DNA from: Streptomyces lavendofoliae
GTDB taxonomy: Bacteria; Actinomycetota; Actinomycetes; Streptomycetales; Streptomycetaceae
Reading direction: 5' to 3'
NCBI RefSeq assembly: GCF_014649735.1
Contig: NZ_BMTP01000005.1
Coordinates: 310,001-374,000, forward strand
Length of the DNA: 64,000 bases
In this document: one piece after another, positions 51,753-59,183 of the stretch
Layout: each line of letters begins with the position of its first letter
Position numbering within the stretch: position 1 is the first letter of the stretch
Program-made: the position numbers and the translations under genes
The notes under the pieces: model-generated
Database searches by the model: none
What the model was told of the DNA's origin: nothing
The model's input: only the letters and a program-made list of their open reading frames with translations

Positions 51753-54074
51753 TCACTCGGTGCGCAGGCCGTCCGGACGCATCAGGCGCCACAGCGGCGG
51801 CAGGCTCAGCAGGGTCACCGCCAGCACCAGCCCCGTGGCGACACCCACCACCGGCAGGAACGCCCACCAGTCGGAGACGCCCTTGCCGATCAGCCGCAGC
51901 AGCAGCGTGCCGAGGCCCAGCCCGCCGACGACCGCCAGGGCCATGCCCAGCGCCACCGGGACGGCCGTCTGCCACAGCACCGACCAGGCCAGGGTCGAGC
52001 GCCGCGTACCGAAGGCGACCAGCACCGACAGCGGGCGCCGGCGTGTCCGCAGCTGCTCCACCGTCGACACCAGCAGGGAGACGGCGACCAGCGCCATGGT
52101 GAGCGTCGCGGCGGCGAACACGCCCCGCCCGACGCTGGTGAAGCGCCGGTCCCGCTTCATGTCGCGCAGGGCGTCCACCCGCACGGTGGGGCTGAACCGG
52201 GCGGCGGCGTTACGGGCGTGCTCCTCGGCCTCCGGCACGGCCGGGTCCAGGCGCACCCACGCGGTCAGGGCGGGATCGTCCAGCGTCCCGGCGTCGATCG
52301 CCGCCGGCGTGGCGAGTATCCCGAACGACGACCAGCCCATCGGGTCCGTCCGCCCCTCCACCGTCCGGGCGGTCGCGGGGACGCGCCACAGCAGCGGGGC
52401 CGCCCGCTCGTCGTGGAGGTCCACCCGGGCGCCGGGCCGGGCCGTCTCCGCCAGGTAGGCGTCGTCGGGCCCGTCCCCGCCGCGTGCCCGCGCGATGAAC
52501 ACGTCACCGTCCCGGCACGAGGGCAGCCGGGCCAGTTCCCGCAGTGAGGGGCAGTCGGCGACCGTGAGGGCGGTGGACGGGACGAAGTCCTCACCCGCGC
52601 GCGGCGGCCCCGGCCGGCGTACGGACGCCTCCAGCACGGCGGCCACCCCCGTGACGCCCCGCGCCGCCGCCAGCTCCCCGGCCAGCTCGCGCGCCGCGCC
52701 GGCGCCGGTGGCCCGGTCACGCAGGCTCAGCTGGGCCCGCGCCGTGTCGAGGTTCGTCGGCCGCATGAAGTCGCTCTGCACGGCCGTGAACAGCATCTGC
52801 AACGCGATCGCCCCGGCCGCCGCCACCACGATGCCGCTGACCGTCCTGGCCGCCGTGCCGCTGCTCAGCTGGAGCCTGCGGACGGCCAGCTGCCATGGCA
52901 CCGGACCGCCCCGCAGCGAGCGGACCACCCGCTCGATCAGCCAGGGCAGCAGCGTCGTCACCCCGGTCAGCGCCAGCAGGGCACCGGCCGCGACGGGCAC
53001 CGCGTCCACCGCGGTCTCCACGAGAGGGACCGGCCCCGCCGCCCACAGCACCGCGAGCCCGGCGGCCACCAGGAGCAGCCGCCACCACACCCGGCGCGGC
53101 CGGGGCGTCGCCCCCCGGGCCACCCCCAGCGGCTCGATCGCCACGCCGCGCAGCGCCACCAGCGTCACCAGCACGGCGCACACCGGCACCACCACCGCCA
53201 CCAGCGCGGCGAGTGCGGGCGCGGGTGTCACATCGGCCGGGAAGGCGTTGACGTCCCACACCGTCACCCGGCCCGCGAAGCGCCGCGCCAGGGCGAACAG
53301 CCCCGCGCCGGTCAGCAGCCCCAGCACCGCGCCGGCCAGCGTCTCCCCGGCGGCGATACGGCGCGTCATGGCGATGTCCGCGCCGACCAGGCGCAGCGTC
53401 GCCAGCCTCCGGTCGCGCTGCTCGCCGCCGAAGCGGGCGGCGGTGGCGACGAAGACGAGCACCGGCAGCAGCAGCACCACGCACGCCACCACGACCAGCA
53501 GCAGCAGGAAGGCGCTGGAGGGCCGGTCGACCCCGACGTTGTGGCCGAACCCGTCACCGCGCCCGTCGGCGGTCGCGTCGGTGAGGCCCGTGCCGTACGC
53601 GTAGTAGACCAGCTCGGTCGGGCCGACCAGTCCCGCGTCGCCGATCCGGCCCGCCTCCTCGTAGGGCAGGCGCTCCTTGAGCAGCGTGCCCTCCGGCGAG
53701 GCGAGCAGCCGGCCGAGGGCGGGGGAGACGACCATCTCTCCGGGCCCCGGTGGCGCGGCCACCCCGGGCGGGGCGGGGGCGCGCGCGCCGTCGGGGCGCA
53801 GCAGCAGCCCCCGTACGGGCCGCTCGTGGAACAGCGTGTCGGCGGCCGCGTGGAGGAAGGAGCGGTCGGAGCGGGGCGCGCCGGACTCGCCGGACGTCAG
53901 GTCGCGGTTCTGGTGGCGGGTGTCCCGGCCCTCGAGGACGCTCGGGACGGAGGCGGCGATCAGCAGCAGCGCCACCCCGGAGCCCACCCCGAGGGCGGTC
54001 AGCAGGGTGCGGGTCCAGCCGGGCCGGCCGCCGGTGACGGCGAACCGCGCGCCGAGGAGGAGGTCGCGGATCAC
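51753..54074 (-). CDS. FtsX-like ABC transporter permease
   Basis: Protein of 773 aa of the MacB/FtsX type: an N-terminal helix (about 20-42), a large extracytoplasmic domain, three helices (about 170-300), further helices near 340-395, a second extracytoplasmic domain (about 430-640) and three C-terminal helices (about 655-765). It has two FtsX-like halves. GTG 54074 overlaps the ATPase stop. Such systems export peptides or antibiotics, or transmit force, rather than import nutrients. The substrate is unknown. Confidence 0.88.
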   Translation of the reverse strand: MIRDLLLGARFAVTGGRPGWTRTLLTALGVGSGVALLLIAASVPSVLEGRDTRHQNRDLTSGESGAPRSDRSFLHAAADTLFHERPVRGLLLRPDGARAPAPPGVAAPPGPGEMVVSPALGRLLASPEGTLLKERLPYEEAGRIGDAGLVGPTELVYYAYGTGLTDATADGRGDGFGHNVGVDRPSSAFLLLLVVVACVVLLLPVLVFVATAARFGGEQRDRRLATLRLVGADIAMTRRIAAGETLAGAVLGLLTGAGLFALARRFAGRVTVWDVNAFPADVTPAPALAALVAVVVPVCAVLVTLVALRGVAIEPLGVARGATPRPRRVWWRLLLVAAGLAVLWAAGPVPLVETAVDAVPVAAGALLALTGVTTLLPWLIERVVRSLRGGPVPWQLAVRRLQLSSGTAARTVSGIVVAAAGAIALQMLFTAVQSDFMRPTNLDTARAQLSLRDRATGAGAARELAGELAAARGVTGVAAVLEASVRRPGPPRAGEDFVPSTALTVADCPSLRELARLPSCRDGDVFIARARGGDGPDDAYLAETARPGARVDLHDERAAPLLWRVPATARTVEGRTDPMGWSSFGILATPAAIDAGTLDDPALTAWVRLDPAVPEAEEHARNAAARFSPTVRVDALRDMKRDRRFTSVGRGVFAAATLTMALVAVSLLVSTVEQLRTRRRPLSVLVAFGTRRSTLAWSVLWQTAVPVALGMALAVVGGLGLGTLLLRLIGKGVSDWWAFLPVVGVATGLVLAVTLLSLPPLWRLMRPDGLRTE

Positions 54075-54745
54075 GGGGCGCCCATCAGGTCGCGTATCCG
54101 TCCGTCGCGTACGACGACCTCGCGGTCCGAGTACGCGGCGACGCGGGCCTCGTGGGTGACCAGGAGGACGGCGGCGCCGGTGTCGCGGGCGGCGTCGCCC
54201 AGGAGCCGCATCACCTGCTCGCCGTTGAGCGAGTCGAGGGCGCCGGTCGGCTCGTCGGCGAACACCACGCGCGGCGAGGTGACGAGCGCGCGGGCCACCG
54301 CGACCCGCTGGGCCTGGCCGCCGGACACCTCGCCGGGGCGCCGGCCGCCGACGCCCGCCGCCTCCAGGCGCTCCAGCCACTCCAGGGCTTTGCGCTCGGC
54401 CGCCCTGCGGCGCTCGCCGGCCAGCCGCAGCGGCAGGGCGACGTTCTCCACGCAGGTCAGTTCGGGGACGAGCCGGCCGAACTGGAACACGAAGCCGAAG
54501 TCGCCGCGGCGCAGCGCGCTGCGCCCGGCGTCGGACATGGCGGTCAGGTCACGGCCGTCGTAGGTGACGGCCCCGGTGTCCGGCCGGACGATCCCGGCCA
54601 GGCAGTGCAGCAGGGTCGACTTGCCGGACCCGGAGGGGCCCATGACGGCGACGACCTCGCCCGCCCGTACGGTCAGGTCGACGTCCACCAGAGCCGGGGT
54701 CGGCCCGTAGGCCTTGCCGATGCCCTCGGCGCGCAGCAGGGTCAT
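54071..54745 (-). CDS. ABC transporter ATP-binding protein (LolD/MacB type)
   Basis: Protein of 224 aa. Walker A GPSGSGKST, Q-loop FQFGRLVP, signature VSGGQAQRVAVARAL, Walker B VVFADEP and switch His in LLVTHE are all intact. It pairs with the FtsX-like permease next to it (4-bp overlap) and its own ATG overlaps the padR stop (ATGA). The order regulator-ATPase-permease is typical of PadR- or TetR-controlled efflux operons. Confidence 0.95.
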   Translation of the reverse strand: MTLLRAEGIGKAYGPTPALVDVDLTVRAGEVVAVMGPSGSGKSTLLHCLAGIVRPDTGAVTYDGRDLTAMSDAGRSALRRGDFGFVFQFGRLVPELTCVENVALPLRLAGERRRAAERKALEWLERLEAAGVGGRRPGEVSGGQAQRVAVARALVTSPRVVFADEPTGALDSLNGEQVMRLLGDAARDTGAAVLLVTHEARVAAYSDREVVVRDGRIRDLMGAP

Positions 54746-55275
54746 CGGGCGGAACCCCCGACCGCCTCGGCGAGCTGCCCGAGCCGGGCGGCGGTCAGCT
54801 CCAGCCAGCGGAGGTCGGCCTCCAGGTGGAACAGGGCGTGGTCGCAGATGAGCTGGTCGGCGAGGTCGCCGTCCTGCTTGCGGCGGGTCAGCTCCCGCAT
54901 CAGCCGCAGGTGCTCGGCGCGCTGCGTGTCCAGCAGCTCGGCGGCGCTGCGGCCGGTGAGCAGGGCGAGGACGACCTTGGTGTAGAGCGTGGACTGAAGG
55001 TACGGCTCGGGCTTCTCCGCCTGCGCCAGCCACCGTCCGACGTCGGTGACGCCCGCCTCGGTGATCGCGTACCGCTTGCGTTCGGGCCCTTCGCCGGGTT
55101 CGATCCCGTCGACCTCGACGAGCCCGTTCTTCAGCAGCCGGGACATGGTCGAGTAGACCTGGCCGTAGTGCAGCGGCCGGTCGTGGCCGAACTTCTCGTC
55201 GAAGGCGCGCTTGAGGTCGTAGCCGTGCCGGGGGCCGGACTCCAGGAGCCCGAGGAGGGTGTGGCCGATGGACAT
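54742..55275 (-). CDS. PadR family transcriptional regulator
   Basis: Protein of 177 aa. The winged helix (about 1-85) shows LLGLLESGPRHGYDLKRAF and YGQVYSTMSRLLKNGLV, with a C-terminal helical dimerisation domain (about 95-175). PadR repressors usually sense small molecules and switch off adjacent transporters and themselves. The first gene of the exporter operon, it has a perfect palindrome 24 bp upstream of its start. Confidence 0.93.
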   Translation of the reverse strand: MSIGHTLLGLLESGPRHGYDLKRAFDEKFGHDRPLHYGQVYSTMSRLLKNGLVEVDGIEPGEGPERKRYAITEAGVTDVGRWLAQAEKPEPYLQSTLYTKVVLALLTGRSAAELLDTQRAEHLRLMRELTRRKQDGDLADQLICDHALFHLEADLRWLELTAARLGQLAEAVGGSAR

Positions 55276-55283
55276 GGGACGCC

Positions 55284-55315
55284 ACTATACAGCGCACGTA
55301 TACATACGATGTATA
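55284..55315 (-). promoter_or_regulatory. padR operon promoter with PadR operator palindrome
   Basis: TATACAT-ACG-ATGTATA (55299-55315) is a perfect 7-bp inverted repeat containing the ATGT/ACAT core favoured by PadR proteins. Downstream on the minus strand TATAGT (55289-55284) is a good -10, so the palindrome covers the spacer and -35 zone. Autorepression is inferred. Confidence 0.65.
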
Positions 55316-55379
55316 GCTCCGGCCCGCGCGTGCCCCCACCCGAAGACCGGCCCCCTGCCGCAGGGCGGGGGCCGGGAGC

Positions 55380-55697
55380 TCACTTCGGTGGCCCGGGTGG
55401 TGTCCTCGGCCGCCCGGACGGCCCGTCCGTGGGTGCCTCCGGGGGGTCCTGCGCCGTGTTCGGGGGCGCGCTCGGGGCCGTCCTCGGCGCCGTCTTCGGG
55501 GGGCGGCCGCGGCGGGGGAGGGGCGCGGGGGCGGACGGGAGGCGGCCCGCGTCGGAGAGCGCCTTGCGCAGCAGGAACTCGATCTGGGAGTTGGCGCTGC
55601 GCAGCTCGTCCGCCGCCCAGCGCGCCAGTGCCTCGTACACCCCCGGGTCGAGGCGCAGGAGCACCTGCTTGCGCTGACGGCCTTCCGGTGGCGTCAC
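55380..55697 (-). CDS. Ribbon-helix-helix DNA-binding protein with Pro-rich tail
   Basis: Protein of 105 aa. Residues about 8-50 (KQVLLRLDPGVYEALARWA to IEFLLRKAL) form an Arc/MetJ-type ribbon-helix-helix domain that would dimerise and bind DNA through its strand. The tail (52-105) is Pro/Arg-rich and probably disordered. The GTG start overlaps the SPFH stop by 4 bp. It is a natural candidate to autoregulate the operon through the palindrome at 56667-56682. Confidence 0.8.
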   Translation of the reverse strand: MTPPEGRQRKQVLLRLDPGVYEALARWAADELRSANSQIEFLLRKALSDAGRLPSAPAPLPRRGRPPKTAPRTAPSAPPNTAQDPPEAPTDGPSGRPRTPPGPPK

Positions 55698-56632
55698 TGG
55701 TACAGCGTGCCCGTGTTCAGCACCGGCTGGGCCGCCCGGTCGCCGCAGAGCACCACCATCAGGTTGGAGACCATCGCCGCCTTCCGCTCCGGGTCGAGTT
55801 CGACGATGTCCCGCTCCTCCAGCCGGTCCAGCGCCGCCTCGACCATGCCGACCGCGCCGTCCACGATCTGCCGCCGGGCCGCGACCACGGCGCCGGCCTG
55901 CTGGCGCTGGAGCATCGCGGAGGCGATCTCCGGGGCGTACGCGAGGTGGGTGAACCGCGACTCGATGATGTGGACGCCCGCCGCCTCCACGCGCGCGTGC
56001 AGCTCGGCGGCCAGCTTCTCGGTGATCTCCTCGGCGTTGCCCCGCAGGGACAGCCCGTGCTCGTCGTGCGCGTCGTAGGGGTACTCGATCGCGATGTGGC
56101 GCACGGCCGCCTCGGTCTGCGTGGACACGAACTCCAGGAAGTCGTCGACCTCGAACAGGGCCTGCGCGGTGTCCTCGACCCGCCACACGACCACCGCGGC
56201 GAGCTCGATCGGGTTGCCGTACGCGTCGTTGACCTTCAGGACGGCGGTCTCGTGGTTGCGCACCCGCGTGGAGATCTTCTCCCGCGAGGTGAACGGGTTG
56301 ACCCACCGCAGCCCGTCCGTGCGGATCGTCCCCCGGTACCGGCCGAAGAGCTGCACCACGCGCGCCTCGCCCGGCGCCACCATGTTCAGCCCGCACATCG
56401 CGAGGAAGGACGCGATGGCGACCAGCACGCCGACGGCGATCAGCGTCACCTTCGGCCCCGTGGAGCCGGCGGCCGCGCCCGCCACCAGGAGGCAGGTTCC
56501 GGCCGCCAGGCCGGCGAGGCCCAGGAGCAGGGCCAGCCCGCCGCCGATGCTGCGCGCCGCGAACTCGCGCACGCGCGGCTCGGGCATCTCGGGCAGGTCC
56601 TCCGCCAGCGCGGCGCGTTCGTTCGTGGTCAT
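55694..56632 (-). CDS. SPFH/band 7 domain membrane protein
   Basis: Protein of 312 aa. Two helices (about 30-55 and 60-82) anchor an SPFH domain (about 88-270) starting NMVAPGEARVVQLFGRYRGTI, with an Ala/Glu-rich coiled region containing AYAPEIASAMLQRQQAGAV. Such flotillin/stomatin relatives organise membrane microdomains. ATG 56632 is preferred because GGGGGCC precedes it; a TTG at 56668 lies inside the palindrome. The operon pairs it with a DNA-binding protein. Confidence 0.88.
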   Translation of the reverse strand: MTTNERAALAEDLPEMPEPRVREFAARSIGGGLALLLGLAGLAAGTCLLVAGAAAGSTGPKVTLIAVGVLVAIASFLAMCGLNMVAPGEARVVQLFGRYRGTIRTDGLRWVNPFTSREKISTRVRNHETAVLKVNDAYGNPIELAAVVVWRVEDTAQALFEVDDFLEFVSTQTEAAVRHIAIEYPYDAHDEHGLSLRGNAEEITEKLAAELHARVEAAGVHIIESRFTHLAYAPEIASAMLQRQQAGAVVAARRQIVDGAVGMVEAALDRLEERDIVELDPERKAAMVSNLMVVLCGDRAAQPVLNTGTLYQ

Positions 56633-56666
56633 GGTGGCCCCCGTTTCATCGTTCCATCTGTCTAGC

Positions 56667-56682
56667 AAAGTGATATCACTTT
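56667..56682. promoter_or_regulatory. 16-bp perfect palindrome upstream of the SPFH operon
   Basis: AAAGTGATATCACTTT, strikingly AT-rich for this genome, lies 35 bp before the SPFH start. It is a likely operator, most simply for the ribbon-helix-helix protein of the same operon. Confidence 0.7.
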
Positions 56683-56843
56683 ATCGTGCGTCGCAACCCT
56701 CCGCACCCCTGAGGAGTCGGTTCCAGTGACACGGGTGCTCATTGTCACGTCCGGAAAAGACCGGATCCGTTGAGCTTTGTCGGTAGCCGTGGTGTTAGTT
56801 TGCTGAGCTGATTCGCAGATGAGCAGAGCGGAGCGACGGAGCG

Positions 56844-59087
56844 ATGGGTCGAGGGGCCAAGACCGAAGGCGCGGGCATACGCCGCTTCTTCACCTGGAAG
56901 AGACTGCTGGGCACCTTCTTCGGGCTCTGCCTGCTCACGATGGGCGCGTTCTACATCGTCTACCTGCTCGTCCCGGTGCCCTCGGCCAACGCCCAGGCGA
57001 CGATGCAGAGCAACGTCTACCAGTACAGCAACGGCAAGATCCTCGCCCGTACCGGTGAGGTCAACCGCGAGATAGTCGGCCTCGACAAGATCCCGGACGA
57101 GGTGGAGAAGGCGTTCGTCGCCGCCGAGAACAAGACCTTCTACCAGGACTCCGGCGTGGACTTCGTGGGCACCGCCCGCGGCCTGCTCAACACCCTTCAG
57201 GGCAAGGGCAAGCAGGGCGGCTCCACCATCACCCAGCAGTACGTCAAGAACTACTACCTGGACCAGGACCAGACGGTCAGCCGCAAGCTCAAGGAGCTGG
57301 TCATCTCCCTGAAGGTCGACCAGCGCATGGACAAGGACGACATCCTCGCCGGGTACATGAACACCAGCTACTACGGCCGCGGCGCGTACGGCATCCAGGC
57401 CGCCGCGCAGGCCTACTACGGCGTCGACGCCGAGAAGCTGACCGTGTCCGAGGGCGCGTACCTCGCCGCGCTCCTCCAGGCCCCCAACCAGTACGACTGG
57501 GCCATCGCGAGCGCCACCGGCCGCAAGCTGGCCACCGAACGCTGGAACTACGTCCTGGACAACATGGTCGAGGAGGGCTGGCTCGGCCGCTCCGCGCGCG
57601 CGGAGCAGAAGTTCCAGGTGCCGCAGAAGCCGAAGGCCGCCCCCGGCATGGAGGGCCAGACCGGCTACCTCGTCGCCGCCGCCAAGCAGGAGCTCGTCGA
57701 CCAGGGCATCAGCGAGAAGGACATCGACGCCGGCGGCTGGACCATCACGCTGAACATCGACGAGAAGCGGCAGAAGGAGCTCGTCGAGGCGGTCGACGAC
57801 CAGCTGGAGTCCCGCCTCGACCGCGAGGACGACGCGGTCGACGCCACCGTCCAGGCCGGCGCCACCTCCGTCGACCCCAGGACCGGCAAGGTCGTCGCGC
57901 TGTACGGCGGCGTCGGCGCCACCGAGCACTGGATGTCCAACGCCACCCGCCGCGACTACCAGCCCGCCTCCACCTTCAAGCCGCTCGTCTTCGCCTCCGC
58001 CCTGGAGAACGGCGCCGAGACGCAGGACGGCGACGAGATCGGCCTCGGCACGATCTACGACGGCACCAGTCGCCGCCCCGTCGAGGGCAGCGACACCCCG
58101 TTCGCCCCGCAGAACGAGGACGACCGCAGCTACGGCCCGGTCACCGTGCAGGAGGCGATGAACAAGTCCATCAACTCCGTGTTCGCCCAGATGATCGTGG
58201 ACGCCGAGCCCGCCGAGGTGAAGAAGACCGCCCTCGCCCTCGGCATGAAGGACGGCGACGGCTTCGTCGAGCAGCCCGCGATGTCCCTGGGCACCATGGG
58301 CGCCTCGACCTGGGACATGGCCGGGGTGTACGCCACCCTCGACAACCACGGCAAGAAGGTCACCCCGACGATCGTCAAGTCCGCCGAGCACAAGGACCGC
58401 ACCTTCCAGCGCGCCGAGCCCCCGGTCGGCGGGCAGGTCATCAGCCGCGAGAGCGCCGACACCGTCACCGCCGCCCTGACCGGGGTCGTACGGAACGGCT
58501 CCGGCCACGAGGCCAGCACCTCCGCGTACCAGGCGGCCGGCAAGACCGGCACGTCGGAGAACAACAAGTCGGCCTGGTTCGCCGGGTACACGCCCGAGCT
58601 GACCACCGTGGTCGCCCTGTTCGGCGAGGACGCCGACAAGGGCCGGCAGGTCACCCTGACCGGCACCGCCGGCTCCGGCCGCGCCAACGGCGGCGGCTTC
58701 CCCGCCCGCATCTGGGCCGACTACACGCTGGCCGCCCTCGACGGCGGCTCCGACGCCCGCTTCGACCTGGACGTCGCCGAGACGGCTCCGCCCCGGTCCG
58801 GCCCGACGTCCTCGCCCTCCGAGGAGCCGACCGAGTCCGAGTCGCCCTCCGAGGAGCCGACCGAGTCCGAGTCGCCCACCGAGGAGCCGACCCCGACGCG
58901 CACGCCGTCCACCCCGACGCGTACGCCGACGGTCCCCACCCCGACCGGCACGCCGACCGGCGACCCGACCGACGACGGCGGCACCGCCGGCACCACGGGC
59001 GGTGACGACGGCGGCGGCGACCCGACCGGGGACCCCGGCGACGGCGACCCCGGCGGCGCCGGCGACATGAAGCCGCCCCAGCCCTGA
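56844..59087 (+). CDS. Class A (bifunctional) penicillin-binding protein
   Basis: Protein of 747 aa: a short cytosolic tail, one helix (about 21-43), GT51 transglycosylase (about 65-240) with catalytic Glu95 (AAENKTFYQD) and GGSTITQQYVKN, and a transpeptidase (about 330-645). The transpeptidase has STFK (Ser376-Lys379), SIN (442-444) and KTGTS (567-571). It polymerises and cross-links peptidoglycan. The tail (650-747) is Thr/Ser/Glu/Pro/Gly-rich with repeats of EEPTESESP, disordered and probably wall-spanning. ATG 56844 follows GGAG. The leader 56683-56843 has no other gene. Confidence 0.95.
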   Translation: MGRGAKTEGAGIRRFFTWKRLLGTFFGLCLLTMGAFYIVYLLVPVPSANAQATMQSNVYQYSNGKILARTGEVNREIVGLDKIPDEVEKAFVAAENKTFYQDSGVDFVGTARGLLNTLQGKGKQGGSTITQQYVKNYYLDQDQTVSRKLKELVISLKVDQRMDKDDILAGYMNTSYYGRGAYGIQAAAQAYYGVDAEKLTVSEGAYLAALLQAPNQYDWAIASATGRKLATERWNYVLDNMVEEGWLGRSARAEQKFQVPQKPKAAPGMEGQTGYLVAAAKQELVDQGISEKDIDAGGWTITLNIDEKRQKELVEAVDDQLESRLDREDDAVDATVQAGATSVDPRTGKVVALYGGVGATEHWMSNATRRDYQPASTFKPLVFASALENGAETQDGDEIGLGTIYDGTSRRPVEGSDTPFAPQNEDDRSYGPVTVQEAMNKSINSVFAQMIVDAEPAEVKKTALALGMKDGDGFVEQPAMSLGTMGASTWDMAGVYATLDNHGKKVTPTIVKSAEHKDRTFQRAEPPVGGQVISRESADTVTAALTGVVRNGSGHEASTSAYQAAGKTGTSENNKSAWFAGYTPELTTVVALFGEDADKGRQVTLTGTAGSGRANGGGFPARIWADYTLAALDGGSDARFDLDVAETAPPRSGPTSSPSEEPTESESPSEEPTESESPTEEPTPTRTPSTPTRTPTVPTPTGTPTGDPTDDGGTAGTTGGDDGGGDPTGDPGDGDPGGAGDMKPPQP

Positions 59088-59122
59088 CCCGACCCCGGCG
59101 CCGACCGGCGCCGACCCGGTAC

Positions 59123-59168
59123 GACGACGGTGGCCGGGCCCCTCACCAGGGGCCCGGCCACCGTCGTC
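59123..59168. terminator. Bidirectional terminator between the PBP and phosphatase genes
   Basis: Twenty-one-base perfect arms (59123-59143 and 59148-59168) with a 4-nt loop between converging genes, the longest stem found in the window. Confidence 0.9.
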
Positions 59169-59183
59169 CTGCGCTCCGGCGCC

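Noticed and set aside
56633..56668. TTG 56668 as start of the SPFH gene
   Set aside because: It lies inside the palindrome; ATG 56632 has a better upstream GGGGGCC and leaves the operator non-coding.
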